Origin: an uncultured Verrucomicrobiota bacterium
Lineage (GTDB): Bacteria; Verrucomicrobiota; Kiritimatiellia; RFP12; UBA1067
Length of the DNA stretch: 17,180 nucleotides
Assembly: GCA_945483525.1 (NCBI GenBank)
Contig: CALYRV010000031.1
Span: 1 to 17,180, forward strand
Direction: 5' to 3'
The first letter of the stretch is position 1, and every line of letters starts with the position of its first letter. Below the pieces are notes generated by a model. It was not told where the DNA came from. It saw only the letters and a list, made by a program, of their open reading frames with translations, and made no database searches. Positions 1 through 6,878 of the stretch are shown here, one piece after another. The position numbers were made by a program, and so were the translations under genes.

Positions 1-67
1 AAAAGAAGGGGAAACTGGGATAAATTACCCCAGAAAAAGTGGGATAAGGGTGTACGAAAAGGGTGGA

Positions 68-97
68 TTGACTAGAACGGAGAAGATCTGTTAAAAT
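68..97 (+). promoter_or_regulatory. Sigma70-type promoter for the small membrane protein gene
   Basis: A -35 box TTGACT (68-73) is followed after 18 nt by a -10 box TAAAAT (92-97). Transcription would start near 104, just before the Shine-Dalgarno AAAGGAG (105-111), which lies 9 nt before the ATG at 121. The same two hexamers, with a 17-nt spacer, occur before mreB. Positions 1-67 hold no gene that I can support. Confidence 0.6.
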
Positions 98-120
98 ACG
101 CGATAAAGGAGTTGTCGGTA

Positions 121-396
121 ATGGGTGTTTTTGAATTTCTGATGCTATTTTGTTTTGGATTTTCGTGGCCGTTCTCGATCCTCAAGTCGATTCGCTCTAA
201 GTCCACGAAAGGAAAGAGTCTGCTCTTCATGCTCCTCGTCGAGCTCGGTTATGTTTTCGGCATCATCCACAAGGCTCTTTACAACTATAATTGGGTGATC
301 TGGATGTATCTCGTACTCTTTTGTCTGGTAGCCGTCGATCTCTTTCTCTACTGGCGCAACTGGCGTCTCGAGCACCGTCAGGCCAGAACCGCATGA
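121..396 (+). CDS. Small SemiSWEET/PQ-loop-like membrane protein
   Basis: This 91-residue, very hydrophobic protein has three likely membrane helices (about residues 3-20, 33-50 and 56-79). The first loop carries the pattern WPFSILKSIRSKSTKGKS, which resembles the Pro-containing loop after helix 1 of SemiSWEET/PQ-loop proteins. Those are about 90-residue, three-helix half-transporters that work as dimers, often on sugars. The family link is by pattern only and the substrate is unknown. The ATG at 121 is chosen because the Shine-Dalgarno AAAGGAG ends 9 nt before it; a TTG at 112 lies right against that site and is unlikely. The stop TGA overlaps the ATG at 393 of the broken secreted glycosidase gene, so the two were probably translationally coupled. 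The basic C-terminus (RNWRLEHRQAR) would lie in the cytoplasm. Confidence 0.7.
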   Translation: MGVFEFLMLFCFGFSWPFSILKSIRSKSTKGKSLLFMLLVELGYVFGIIHKALYNYNWVIWMYLVLFCLVAVDLFLYWRNWRLEHRQARTA

Positions 397-636
397 CAAA
401 AATGAATAAGATAGCATCCCTTCTGTCTTTAGTCGTTCTCGGTGTTCTCTTGGGTGCCAAACGTTCACGAATCCAGTCATTCCCGTAGACTGGCCAGATC
501 CCGCGATTTATCGCGGGGAAGACGGCATGTTCTATTCCGTAGCGACGATGCTTCGCACGATGCGGCGCTGTCGAACTTCAGCGACCGTCCGACGCTTCTG
601 CAGGAACTCAAGTGGACGAACGACGGCTGGCCGCGA
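393..636 (+). pseudogene. Decayed secreted GH43-family glycoside hydrolase remnant
   Basis: Three pieces of one gene are visible in three frames. From the ATG at 393, overlapping the previous stop as ATGA, a typical signal peptide is encoded (MTKMNKIASLLSLVVLGVLLGA). At about 457 the frame breaks. One inserted base there would join it to QTFT followed by NPVIPVDWPDPAIYRGEDG and MFYSVATML, which matches the N-terminal active-site strand of five-bladed GH43 enzymes (NPV..DWPDP). Near 560 the frame changes again, to a piece ending RPTLLQELKWTNDGWPR, like the late catalytic-domain motif of GH43 (LL..i.W.dDGWP). The middle of the catalytic domain, roughly 200 or more residues, is missing, so an internal deletion has occurred and the product cannot be active. 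The surviving motifs suggest fairly recent decay. The family call rests on motifs read by eye. From 637 to 748 I see no gene. Confidence 0.72.
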
Positions 637-748
637 ACCTGTAGTGTGATGACTTGTGTTAGCTTAACCTGTCGTGTCGCCTTGTCCGTGTCCGAAGTTT
701 CTGGTATTCGTGATGAAGGATGTCTTAGGATGGCCTTGGGCTAGGATG

Positions 749-757
749 TGATATAAT
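749..757 (+). promoter_or_regulatory. Extended -10 promoter of metF (leaderless type)
   Basis: TGATATAAT combines a TG extension with a consensus -10 TATAAT (752-757). The metF ATG starts at 765, only 7 nt after the box, so transcription should begin at or next to the start codon. No Shine-Dalgarno sequence is present and no good -35 box is seen, as expected for an extended -10 promoter. The same 9-mer precedes the DUF4091 gene and the acyl-CoA ligase gene. Confidence 0.65.
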
Positions 758-764
758 ACGCCAT

Positions 765-1634
765 ATGAAGATTACAGAGATCATAGCGGGTGGAAAGCCG
801 ACAGTCAGTTTTGAGGTGTTCCCGCCGAAGCGGGATGCGGCGCTGGAGCCGGTGAAGGCGGCCGTCGCCGAGATGTCGAAGTCGAAGCCGGCGTTCATGT
901 CCGTCACCTATGGTGCCGCCGCCGGCGATTCGTCCGTGAATACGAGCGTGATCGCGTCCTATGTGCAGAGCTGCGGCGTCACCGCGCTCGCGCACCTCAC
1001 CTGCGTGATGGCGACGAAGTCGGGGATCGCCGCGGAGGCCGGACGGCTCCATGCCGCCGGCATCGAGAACATCCTCGCGCTACGCGGCGACGTGCCGCAG
1101 GGGAGCGACCATCCTTCGCCGGAGCATTTCCGTCACGCGGCCGAACTCGTCGAGTATCTGCGTGCGAATTTCCCGCAGTTCTGCATCGGCGGCGCGTGCT
1201 ATCCGGAAGGACATCCGGAATGCGAGCATCTGCGGGACGACATCGCCCACCTGAAGGCGAAGGTCGACGCTGGGCTTTCATTCCTGACGACCCAGATGTT
1301 CTTCGATAACAACATCCTCTACTCGTATCTCGCGAAGATCCGTTCGGCCGGAATCTCGGTGCCGGTGATCGCGGGCATCATGCCGGTCACCAACGCTAAG
1401 CAGATCAAGCGCATCTGCGCGCTCTCGGGCACGGCGCTGCCGCCGCGTTTCCGCGCAATCGTCGACCGTTTCGGCGACAGGCAGGAGGCGATGCGCGATG
1501 CTGGAGTCGCTTATGCGACGGAGCAGATCATCGATCTTTTCGCGAACGGAGTGAACAACGTCCACGTATATACGATGAACAAGCCGGAGGTCGCGGCCAG
1601 GATCATCAAGAATCTTGAGAATGTTATTCGTTAA
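765..1634 (+). CDS. metF: Methylenetetrahydrofolate reductase (MetF)
   Basis: This enzyme reduces 5,10-methylene-THF to 5-methyl-THF in the cytoplasm, using FAD and a reduced nicotinamide, and so supplies the methyl group for the methionine synthase encoded next. The protein has 289 residues, close to the 296 of E. coli MetF, and is a complete TIM-barrel. Recognisable motifs are FEVFPPK (16-22, with the conserved catalytic-region Glu17), ALRGD (105-109, the folate-binding Asp), GGACYPEGHPE (142-152), TTQMFFDN (175-182), GIMPVTN (204-210) and VHVYTMNKPE (266-275). The ATG at 765 is supported by the family N-terminus and by the -10 box right before it; there is no ribosome binding site. metH follows within a few bases, so the two genes form a functional operon. 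Confidence 0.97.
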   Translation: MKITEIIAGGKPTVSFEVFPPKRDAALEPVKAAVAEMSKSKPAFMSVTYGAAAGDSSVNTSVIASYVQSCGVTALAHLTCVMATKSGIAAEAGRLHAAGIENILALRGDVPQGSDHPSPEHFRHAAELVEYLRANFPQFCIGGACYPEGHPECEHLRDDIAHLKAKVDAGLSFLTTQMFFDNNILYSYLAKIRSAGISVPVIAGIMPVTNAKQIKRICALSGTALPPRFRAIVDRFGDRQEAMRDAGVAYATEQIIDLFANGVNNVHVYTMNKPEVAARIIKNLENVIR

Positions 1635-1638
1635 AAGC

Positions 1639-4185
1639 ATGACGGATTCGGCTGAAGAAGGTAACGGGATTCAGGTAATAGGCAACACAATGGATGTCAA
1701 GGATTTTGATGATGCCGCCGTGTCACCTGCCACCTGTCACCCGTCGCCTGTATTCCTAGACGGTGGGTTTGGAACGATGATCCAGGCGGCGGGGCTTCCC
1801 GCGGGGAAGGATCCTACGGATTGGAACCTTGAGAATCCTGAGGCGGTGCGCTCGGTGCATAAGGCGTATGTCGACGCGGGCGCGGAGATCGTGCTTACCA
1901 ACACTTTCGGCGCTAATCGTCTCAAGTATCACGGACCTCACGATCTCGGCGAGCTTATCCGCGCGGCGATCGCGAACGCGAAGGTTGCAGGGTCGCAGAA
2001 GAAGGTTAAGGTGGCTTTGGATATCGGTCCGACCGGAAAGCTGTTGAAGCCTGCGGGCGATCTTGATTTTGAAGAAGCGTATTCGGCTTTTGCGGAGATG
2101 ATCCGTTTCGCAACACCGATCTCAAATGGCTCTGCAACTCTGCAACCTGATCTCGTCTTTATTGAGACGATGGGTGATACGCGCGAGATCAAGGCCGCGG
2201 TATTGGCCGCGAAGGAGAACTGCGATCTTCCCGTGTTCGTCTCGGTCGCGCTGAGTGAAGACGGGAAGCTCCTGACGGGTGCGGACGTCGAGTGTGTGGC
2301 GGCGATGCTCGAGGGCCTCGGGGTCGACGCGTACGGATTCAACTGTGGACTCGGTCCCGACCGGATGCTGCCCTATGTCGAGCGGCTCGCGAAGGTGACG
2401 ACGAAGCCGATCATCGTGAAGCCGAACGCGGGCATGCCGCATCTCGTGGACGGGAAGACGGTATTCGACGTGGAACCCGAGGAATTTGCGAGGCATGTGA
2501 AGTCATTGGTCGCCGCCGGGGCGAAGATCGTCGGCGGCTGCTGTGGAACGACGCCCGCACATGTGCGGGAAGTAAGAGGTAAGAGTGAAGAGGTAAGAGT
2601 TGTGGAGGTTAAGATTCCATTGTCCACCTCCGCCTCTTCTCTCCACCTGTGTTCCGCAGTTTCCTCCGGGGCGTCGGTGGTAGAACTGAAGCCGCACGAG
2701 GGACTGGTCATCGGCGAGCGGATCAATCCGACGGGGAAAAAGAAGCTGAAGGAGGCGTATGCTCGCGGCGATCAGGCCTATGTCCTCCGCGAGGCGGTGA
2801 CGCAGGTTGATGCCGGTGCGAAGGTGCTGGACGTCAACTGCGGCGTTCCCGGAATCGACGAGGCGGCGACGCTGGACAAGACGATCGGCGCCGTCGAAAG
2901 CGTGGTGACGTGTCCGTTGCAGATCGACACCGCGGATCCTAAGGCGCTGGAAATCGCGCTTCGCCACGTGAACGGCAAGGCGCTCGTCAATTCCGTGAAC
3001 GGCAAGCGCGAGTCGATGGACGCGGTGTTTCCGCTGGTCAGGAAGTACGGCGGGATGATCGTGGGACTCTGTCTTGACGAGTCAGGGATTCCGGCGACGA
3101 GCGAGGGACGTATCGCGATCGCGGAGAAGATTCTCGCGGAAGGCGCCAAGTACGGTTTCACGAAAGAGGATTTCGTCTTCGACGCGTTGACGCTCGCGGT
3201 GTCGGCTGATGCGGACGCGGCGAAGGTGACGCTCGAGACGGTGAAGCGCCTGACGGACGAACTCGGCGTGAACACGGTGCTCGGCGTGAGCAACGTGAGT
3301 TTCGGTCTGCCGAACCGTCCCGTGCTCAACAACACGATGTATGCGCTCGCGAAGCGGGCGGGACTTTCCGCGGCGATTGCGAACCCCAGCGTGATCCGCG
3401 ACGAGATCGATCCTGCGGCGGAAGACGTGCTCTTGGGGCGCGACCCCGGATGCCTTAAGTGGATCGAAATCTGCGCTCGGGCGGACTCAAGCCAGAAGCA
3501 GCTCCTCGGGGAACCCTCGGCGAATACGCCGAATCCCCTCGCTCGCTCTTCTGCTCTTTCGTCCGCGATTATTCACGGATTGAAGGCGGATGCGTTTTCG
3601 GCGGCGGAGGAGCTTCTGAAGACGACGGAGCCGGTCGAGGTGATCGAGAAGGGGATTGTGCCGGCGCTGGAGGAGGTCGGCAAGGGCTTCGAGCAGGGGA
3701 CGCTTTTCCTGCCGCAGCTTCTGATGTCCGCCGATGCCGCCGGAGAGGCCTTTGCCGCGGTCCGTAAGATTCTCAGTCGCACTTCATCTTCATCTTCGAC
3801 TTCACCTTCGACTTCTTCTCCCATCATCATCGCGACGGTGAAGGGTGATATTCACGATATCGGCAAGAACATCGTGCGGGCGCTCTTGGAGAACTACGGA
3901 TTCGATGTGATCGATCTCGGACGCGACGTGCCGCCAGAGGAGATCGTGGCGGCGGCGGTGAAGAACGGGTCGAAGCTGGTGGGGCTGTCGGCGCTCATGA
4001 CCACGACAGTCGGCGCGATGGCAGAGACGATCCGTCAGCTCAAGGCGGCGGATCCGTCGATTTCGACCTTCGTAGGCGGCGCGGTTGTCACTGACGAATA
4101 CGCCCGTTCGATCGGCGCGACTTATTACACGAAGGACGCGATGGCGTCCGTCCGTCTCGCGAAGGAGTTCTTCAGTCGCGGTTGA
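1639..4185 (+). CDS. metH: Cobalamin-dependent methionine synthase, short form without reactivation domain
   Basis: This enzyme moves the methyl group of 5-methyl-THF via cobalamin to homocysteine, giving methionine. In the 848-residue form the domains are: homocysteine-binding barrel (about 38-312, zinc ligands Cys236 and Cys301-Cys302 in GGCCGTT), folate/pterin-binding barrel (about 355-605, GERINPTG), helical cap (about 643-712) and cobalamin-binding Rossmann domain (728-848, GDIHDIG with the cobalt-ligating His739). The roughly 330-residue AdoMet reactivation domain of E. coli MetH is absent, as in the Thermotoga-type short enzyme, so a separate reactivase is expected. Linkers and one loop contain microrepeat insertions, listed separately. 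The start is uncertain: ATG 1639 is 4 nt after the metF stop, ATG 1621 overlaps metF, ATG 1690 lies just before the first repeat, and none has a clear Shine-Dalgarno site. The 3' end overlaps the convergent gene. Confidence 0.93.
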   Translation: MTDSAEEGNGIQVIGNTMDVKDFDDAAVSPATCHPSPVFLDGGFGTMIQAAGLPAGKDPTDWNLENPEAVRSVHKAYVDAGAEIVLTNTFGANRLKYHGPHDLGELIRAAIANAKVAGSQKKVKVALDIGPTGKLLKPAGDLDFEEAYSAFAEMIRFATPISNGSATLQPDLVFIETMGDTREIKAAVLAAKENCDLPVFVSVALSEDGKLLTGADVECVAAMLEGLGVDAYGFNCGLGPDRMLPYVERLAKVTTKPIIVKPNAGMPHLVDGKTVFDVEPEEFARHVKSLVAAGAKIVGGCCGTTPAHVREVRGKSEEVRVVEVKIPLSTSASSLHLCSAVSSGASVVELKPHEGLVIGERINPTGKKKLKEAYARGDQAYVLREAVTQVDAGAKVLDVNCGVPGIDEAATLDKTIGAVESVVTCPLQIDTADPKALEIALRHVNGKALVNSVNGKRESMDAVFPLVRKYGGMIVGLCLDESGIPATSEGRIAIAEKILAEGAKYGFTKEDFVFDALTLAVSADADAAKVTLETVKRLTDELGVNTVLGVSNVSFGLPNRPVLNNTMYALAKRAGLSAAIANPSVIRDEIDPAAEDVLLGRDPGCLKWIEICARADSSQKQLLGEPSANTPNPLARSSALSSAIIHGLKADAFSAAEELLKTTEPVEVIEKGIVPALEEVGKGFEQGTLFLPQLLMSADAAGEAFAAVRKILSRTSSSSSTSPSTSSPIIIATVKGDIHDIGKNIVRALLENYGFDVIDLGRDVPPEEIVAAAVKNGSKLVGLSALMTTTVGAMAETIRQLKAADPSISTFVGGAVVTDEYARSIGATYYTKDAMASVRLAKEFFSRG
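1721..1748 (+). repeat. Heptamer microrepeat near the metH N-terminus
   Basis: Four head-to-tail 7-nt units with consensus TGTCACC are visible; the first and third are exact, the second has one change and the fourth two. They encode the odd stretch VSPATCHPSPV just before the first conserved strand (FLDGGFGT) of the homocysteine domain. Because 7 is not a multiple of 3, gain or loss of one unit would shift the frame if translation starts upstream. Confidence 0.65.
2130..2145 (+). repeat. Octamer duplication inside the homocysteine domain of metH
   Basis: Two exact copies of CTCTGCAA lie inside a short stretch encoding PISNGSATLQP. In related enzymes this helix-strand junction (MIRFA...DLVFIETM) normally has only a few small residues. 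The stretch looks like an insertion of about 8-10 residues in a surface loop, with codons (tca, aat, tct, gca, caa) unlike its surroundings. Confidence 0.5.
2572..2599 (+). repeat. Heptamer microrepeat in the MetH linker between domains 1 and 2
   Basis: Four head-to-tail 7-nt units with consensus GTAAGAG occur here (copies 1, 2 and 4 exact, copy 3 with two changes). They follow the zinc motif GGCCGTTPAHVR and encode the charged stretch VRGKSEEVR, which is not part of either folded domain. Confidence 0.7.
2619..2650 (+). repeat. Pyrimidine-rich linker insert in metH
   Basis: A C/T-rich stretch built from variants of CTCCACC and CTCTTCT encodes PLSTSASSLHL in the same linker. It lies about 20 nt after the purine-rich GTAAGAG array, and its CCTCTTC (2633-2639) is the exact complement of GAAGAGG (2587-2593). 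The two halves may therefore be copies of similar elements in opposite orientation. The unit boundaries are blurred, so this is a weaker call than the first half. Confidence 0.4.
3508..3538 (+). repeat. Nested inverted repeat in the metH pterin/cap linker
   Basis: An inner stem of 6 bp (3517-3522 with 3527-3532, 4-nt loop AATA) sits inside an outer GGGG (3508-3511) and CCCC (3535-3538) pair. It lies in a stretch encoding about 30 extra residues (about 613-642, including GEPSANTPNPLARSS) between the folate barrel and the cap. The element GGCGAAT next to CCGAATCCC also resembles the inverted repeat between mreB and mreC. Confidence 0.45.
3782..3817 (+). repeat. Hexamer microrepeat in the metH cap/cobalamin linker
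   Basis: Six head-to-tail 6-nt units of the form CTTCNN are present (the first two are CTTCAT, two others CTTCGA). They encode the Ser/Thr-rich run SSSSSTSPSTSS directly before the cobalamin domain strand PIIIATVKGD. The unit length keeps the frame, so copy-number changes would only lengthen or shorten this flexible hinge. Confidence 0.75.
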
Positions 4186-5677
4186 CGAGGGCGTCGATTT
4201 CCTGGCGGCAGCGGTGATGGTCGAGTTCGCCTTTCATCGCCTTGTCGTAGTCTCCCCATTTCGCGGCGAGTTCGGCGCGTTCCTTCTCGAACAGCTTTTG
4301 TTCCGCGAGAATGCGCCACTTTTCCGCGGCGACGACGCCGGCGCGGAGGCTGATCAACCGGGCGGAGGGTGAGCCGTCGGGATAGATGAGGAAGGTGTCG
4401 CCAGGCGCCCACCAGCCGAAGGCGGCGTCGGCGTCCGGATCGCGGGGCCAGCTATTGGCGGCCCAGCGGAGGAAGCCGTCGAGAGCTTTCATCGCGGGGA
4501 AGGCGCCGAGCCAGAAGGCCTCGTTGTCGTTGCTGGTCATAAAGGTATTGGGCCGCGCCGGACCGCAGCAGACGTAGAAGGTGGTGATGAGTCCGTTCTG
4601 CCGACGCGTCTCGACCTCCTTGAGGAACTCGGGGGTGAAGTGAGCGAGCCCGAGGCAGAACGAGTCGATGGTGATGCCCTTGAAATTGGCGGGGTTCTGG
4701 TTGCCGGCGGTCTGGATCTTCAGCCCCGGTGCCTTGGCGCGGACGAACTCGGAGATGATCTTCATGTCTTCGGGAGTGCGCTCGTCCATGGCGATGAAGG
4801 TATCTTTGAGCCATCCCTTGGCTTCGAGGTGGCTGACGAAATCGGGAAGAAACGCGCCCCAGAACTCGTTGAAGAGGTCGGAGCCGGGCTTCGCTTCGCC
4901 GCGCTGGATCTCGCCCTTGTCGTTCTCCCAACGGACGACGTATCCCCAGGGGCACATCGTGTAGCAGTCGATGCGCGGACCGAGTCCGCATGCTTTCGCG
5001 AAGGCGACGTACTCGTCGAAGAGCTTGAAATTATGGGTCCATGAGCCGTCTGCGTGCCGGATGTGGCGGATCATTGAATGGTAGGCGTCGTAGCACTGGT
5101 GGTTCCAGGGGAGGTCCACGAGGGTCGTGGTGATCGGTTTCACGCCGCACCAGGCGAGGGTCTTCCAGAGGATCGCCATGTGGTCATAGTGGTCTTGGGA
5201 GAAGGGCTCGTCTTCCCAGTAGCGAGCGACGGACCACGGGTGCTGCCAGAGGTCGAGCAGGAATTTCCAGTCCGTAGGTTTCGGCAGCACGCGGTCGACG
5301 ACGCGGACGCGGACGGGCCCGAGGTCGTGCACGCCGGGTCTGGCGTCTTCGGGCACGCTGAGCTTCAGGAAGGCCGGTCCGCGATCATTGTCCCCGCAGG
5401 AGCGGCCGGGGTCCAGAAACGCAAGGTTGTCGACGAGGCGGTCGTAGCGGAAGGCGATCTGCGAGCCCATGGCGGAGGTCGTGTACGGGACGGGGGTGAA
5501 GGTCATGCATTCCGCTTTGACCTCGTCATTGGTCGGAATCGCTCCGATTTCGCCTTCGAGGTTGTCGTTTAGGCGGACGATCGTCTCTTCGCCGCGCCAC
5601 AGGGCGATATTTTGGGTGGGCCCTTCGTAGGCGAAGGTAGAGGAAGTGAGAATGAGGAGAGGTAATATACTTTTCAT
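4172..5677 (-). CDS. Secreted DUF4091 glycoside-hydrolase-like protein
   Basis: The protein has 501 residues starting at the ATG at 5677-5675. A short signal peptide (MKSILPLLILTSSTFA, cleavage before YEG) implies export. A beta-sandwich-like N-terminal part (about 20-130) is followed by a TIM-barrel-like part (about 135-460). The end carries the DUF4091 signature: FLRWAANSW (402-410), GDTFLIYPDG (426-435) and SLRAGVVAAEKW (443-454). D298-E299 in AMDERTPEDM is the likely acid/base position for this clan; this is inference. Substrate is unknown, and related proteins occur in polysaccharide-degrading gut bacteria. The reading frame stays open far upstream (to 6889), but that part is antisense to mreB and is not coding. 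The gene is convergent with metH, overlapping its end by 14 nt, and divergent from mreB. Eleven cysteines in the mature part are many for an exported protein. Confidence 0.85.
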   Translation of the reverse strand: MKSILPLLILTSSTFAYEGPTQNIALWRGEETIVRLNDNLEGEIGAIPTNDEVKAECMTFTPVPYTTSAMGSQIAFRYDRLVDNLAFLDPGRSCGDNDRGPAFLKLSVPEDARPGVHDLGPVRVRVVDRVLPKPTDWKFLLDLWQHPWSVARYWEDEPFSQDHYDHMAILWKTLAWCGVKPITTTLVDLPWNHQCYDAYHSMIRHIRHADGSWTHNFKLFDEYVAFAKACGLGPRIDCYTMCPWGYVVRWENDKGEIQRGEAKPGSDLFNEFWGAFLPDFVSHLEAKGWLKDTFIAMDERTPEDMKIISEFVRAKAPGLKIQTAGNQNPANFKGITIDSFCLGLAHFTPEFLKEVETRRQNGLITTFYVCCGPARPNTFMTSNDNEAFWLGAFPAMKALDGFLRWAANSWPRDPDADAAFGWWAPGDTFLIYPDGSPSARLISLRAGVVAAEKWRILAEQKLFEKERAELAAKWGDYDKAMKGELDHHRCRQEIDALVNRD

Positions 5678-5687
5678 GACTTCTGGA

Positions 5688-5696
5688 ATTATATCA
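5688..5696 (-). promoter_or_regulatory. Extended -10 promoter of the DUF4091 gene
   Basis: On the minus strand TGATATAAT is followed by 10 nt and then the ATG at 5677. Transcription would start about 3-4 nt before the ATG, so the mRNA is nearly leaderless. The region to 5714 is AT-rich and shows no clear -35 box for this strand. Confidence 0.6.
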
Positions 5697-5714
5697 TATT
5701 TTAACCTTTCCCTA

Positions 5715-5743
5715 TTGACTGACGCCGGATTTTTTAATAAAAT
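5715..5743 (+). promoter_or_regulatory. Sigma70-type promoter of the mreB cluster
   Basis: The -35 TTGACT (5715-5720) is followed after exactly 17 nt by the -10 TAAAAT (5738-5743). The start would be near 5750, giving a leader of about 30 nt with a purine-rich AGAAAGAGA (5765-5773) before the mreB ATG at 5780. This is the only strong promoter seen for the genes up to rng. Confidence 0.65.
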
Positions 5744-5758
5744 AATATTAATCATTAA

Positions 5759-6835
<1,077 letters not shown>

Positions 6836-6837
6836 GA

Positions 6838-6875
6838 GGATTCGGCGAATCCCGCGATAAGAGAAGGGATTCGCC
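6838..6875 (+). promoter_or_regulatory. Three-arm inverted repeat before mreC (possible translation switch)
   Basis: A perfect 10-bp inverted repeat pairs GGCGAATCCC (6844-6853) with GGGATTCGCC (6866-6875) across a 12-nt loop, ending 3 nt before the GTG start of mreC. The left arm also overlaps a second palindrome, GGATTCG (6838-6844) with CGAATCC (6846-6852), so the middle arm can pair with either side. The right arm contains the GGG of the purine-rich AGAAGGG (6862-6868), the best Shine-Dalgarno candidate for mreC. No T-run follows, so a simple terminator is unlikely. Confidence 0.55.
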
Positions 6876-6878
6876 ACC

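Noticed and set aside
15..33. Palindrome CTGGG...CCCAG near the window start
   Set aside because: The stem is 5 bp with a 9-nt loop. It could be a weak minus-strand terminator, but no minus-strand gene precedes it in the window.
500..517. Perfect 8-bp inverted repeat CCCGCGAT/ATCGCGGG
   Set aside because: It encodes the expected GH43 residues DPAIYRGED, has only a 2-nt loop and no T-run, so it is probably chance rather than a regulatory hairpin.
668..695. Degenerate heptamer-like run (TGTCG/TGTCC variants) before metF
   Set aside because: It resembles the TGTCACC array in metH, but the units differ too much to call a repeat by eye.
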